NCBI GenBank assembly: GCA_937920005.1
Contig: CALETF010000048.1
Coordinates: forward strand, 1-7,095
Length of the DNA stretch: 7,095 bases
DNA from: an uncultured Candidatus Altimarinota bacterium
GTDB lineage: Bacteria; Patescibacteriota; Gracilibacteria; BD1-5; JAGOOR01
Direction of reading: 5' to 3'
The notes under the pieces were generated by a model that did no database searches, was not told the origin of the DNA, and was given only the letters and a program-made list of their open reading frames with translations. The position numbers and the translations under genes were made by a program. Below, one piece after another: positions 5,997 to 7,095 of this stretch. Within the stretch, counting starts at the first letter, position 1, and each line of letters opens with the position of its first letter.

Positions 5997-7095
5997 TTAT
6001 TTACGATTGCGGAGGAATGCTGGGATATCGAGATCATCTGCTGGAGATTTTTCTTCTGGAGCTGCTGGAGCTGCTGGAGCAGATCCGAGTACTCGTCGAC
6101 CAAATGATCCAGATGATGTCGATGGTCGTGGAGCAGAAGCACCATTTGAGCGAATAGTCACCTGAGATTCATCGAAACCTGTTGCAACGACGGTGATTTT
6201 GATTTCACCTTCTTCGAAAGCAGGATCTACTGTCGCACCGAAGATGATATTTGCATCTTGGTCACACGCACCAGTGATGACACGAGCTGCTTCATCTACT
6301 TCAAACATTGAGAGATCATGACCACCAGTGATGTTGAAGACGAGACCACGAGCACCCATGATAGAGAGTTCAAGGAGTGGACTCTCGATAGCAGCACGAG
6401 CTGCGTCAGTTGCACGAGATTCACCACGACCGTAACCGATACCCATGAGGGCAGAACCAGCATTTTGCATAACTGATTTGATGTCAGCAAAGTCGACGTT
6501 GATGAGACCAGGTTGAGTGATGAGATCTGAGATACCCTGTACACCGTTTGTGAGGACTTCATCAACGATACGGAATGCATCGAGGAGAGGAGTTTTTTTA
6601 TCGATGATAGTGAGGATACGATCATTTGGGATCGTGATGAGTGTATCGACTTTTGATTTCAATACATCATACGCTTCGAGCGCTTGATTATTTCGACGTT
6701 GACCTTCGAATGCAAATGGTTTTGTGACAACACCGACGACGAGGACACCCATGTCTTTTGCTACTTCAGCAACAACTGGAGCAGAACCAGAACCAGTACC
6801 TCCACCGAGACCACACGTGACGAAAACCATATCAGCACCAGCAAGTGCTTCGCGGATATCATCGATAGATTCTTCAGCAGCTTTTTTCCCTCGCTCTGGA
6901 TCACCACCAGCACCGAGACCACGAGTAGTCGTTGGTCAGATACTGAGTTTGACTGGTGCGAGAGAATTGTAGATAGCCTGATTATCTGTGTTGATAGAGA
7001 TGAATTCTACACCAGAGAGGCCACTCTCAATCATACGATTGATAGTGTTTTGACCAGCACCACCACAACCGACGACTTTGATACTCGCGACGGGT
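5997..7095 (-). CDS. ftsZ: Cell division protein FtsZ, N-terminus outside window (one TGA-Gly)
   Basis: Tubulin-like GTPase that polymerises into the division ring. The window holds 365 residues and lacks only the first few. From the start come IKVVGCGGAGQNTINRM (nucleotide-binding strand and loop), NTDNQA, and LSIGPTTTRGLGAGGDPE. In the last, Gly53 of the fragment is TGA at 6938-6936, where other FtsZ proteins have a conserved Gly. The tubulin signature GGGTGSG is at 97-103. TKPFAFEG, TLITIPND, LLDAF, PGLINVDFADI and ARGLVFNITGG follow in the usual order. A short Ala/Pro/Ser linker leads to the C-terminal peptide DIPAFLRNRK, the tail that binds membrane tethers such as FtsA or SepF. All other glycines use GGN codons. 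It leads the tmk gene by 9 nt. Confidence 0.97.

Noticed and set aside
5997..6972. Several open frames antisense to ftsZ and tmk
   Set aside because: They mirror conserved genes, have biased low-complexity translations (Ser/Thr/Pro/Gly runs) and no promoter of their own.

Overview
The window reads as chromosomal DNA from a bacterium that uses genetic code 25, in which UGA means glycine. That code is known from the CPR lineages Gracilibacteria (BD1-5/GN02) and Absconditabacteria (SR1). The evidence is internal. Three housekeeping proteins are interrupted by TGA exactly where their families have a conserved glycine: the helix-hairpin-helix of endonuclease III, the P-loop of thymidylate kinase, and the loop before RGLGAGG in FtsZ. 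Read as Gly, 22 TGA codons in five genes restore full-length proteins that all end on TAA. TGG encodes Trp throughout, which argues against the Mycoplasma-type code. I cannot decide between the two phyla from this window; Gracilibacteria is a guess.

Layout. 1-2061 (+): 3' part of a large surface-type protein with about twelve GLUG-like repeats and 16 TGA-Gly codons. 2074-2100: a hairpin terminator shared with the convergent gene. 2098-3357 (-): membrane-anchored L,D-transpeptidase (YkuD). 3358-3605: divergent intergenic region with two leaderless-type promoters facing outward and two unexplained hairpin elements. 3606-4271 (+): endonuclease III with an altered iron-sulfur cysteine pattern. 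4309-4788 (+): AT-rich gene for a small membrane-anchored, probably beta-barrel protein. 4795-5100 (+): small two-helix membrane protein. 5101-5228: promoter region. 5229-5345 (+): a 38-residue acidic Thr/Pro/Glu-rich peptide with its own promoter and terminator. 5364-5389: second shared terminator. 5388-5987 (-): thymidylate kinase, 9 nt downstream of ftsZ (5997-7095, -, N-terminus outside the window).

How the genes fit together. ftsZ and tmk form a tight pair joining division and dTTP supply. The L,D-transpeptidase and the repeat protein concern the cell envelope. The nth-4309-4795 run is a possible small operon with one repair gene and two uncharacterised membrane proteins. No start codon has a convincing Shine-Dalgarno sequence, and for two genes the -10 box ends 6 nt before the ATG, pointing to leaderless mRNAs. 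I see no RNA gene, CRISPR array, insertion sequence or integrase. The least explained parts are the structured element at 3455-3561, the 4309 gene and the 38-residue peptide gene.
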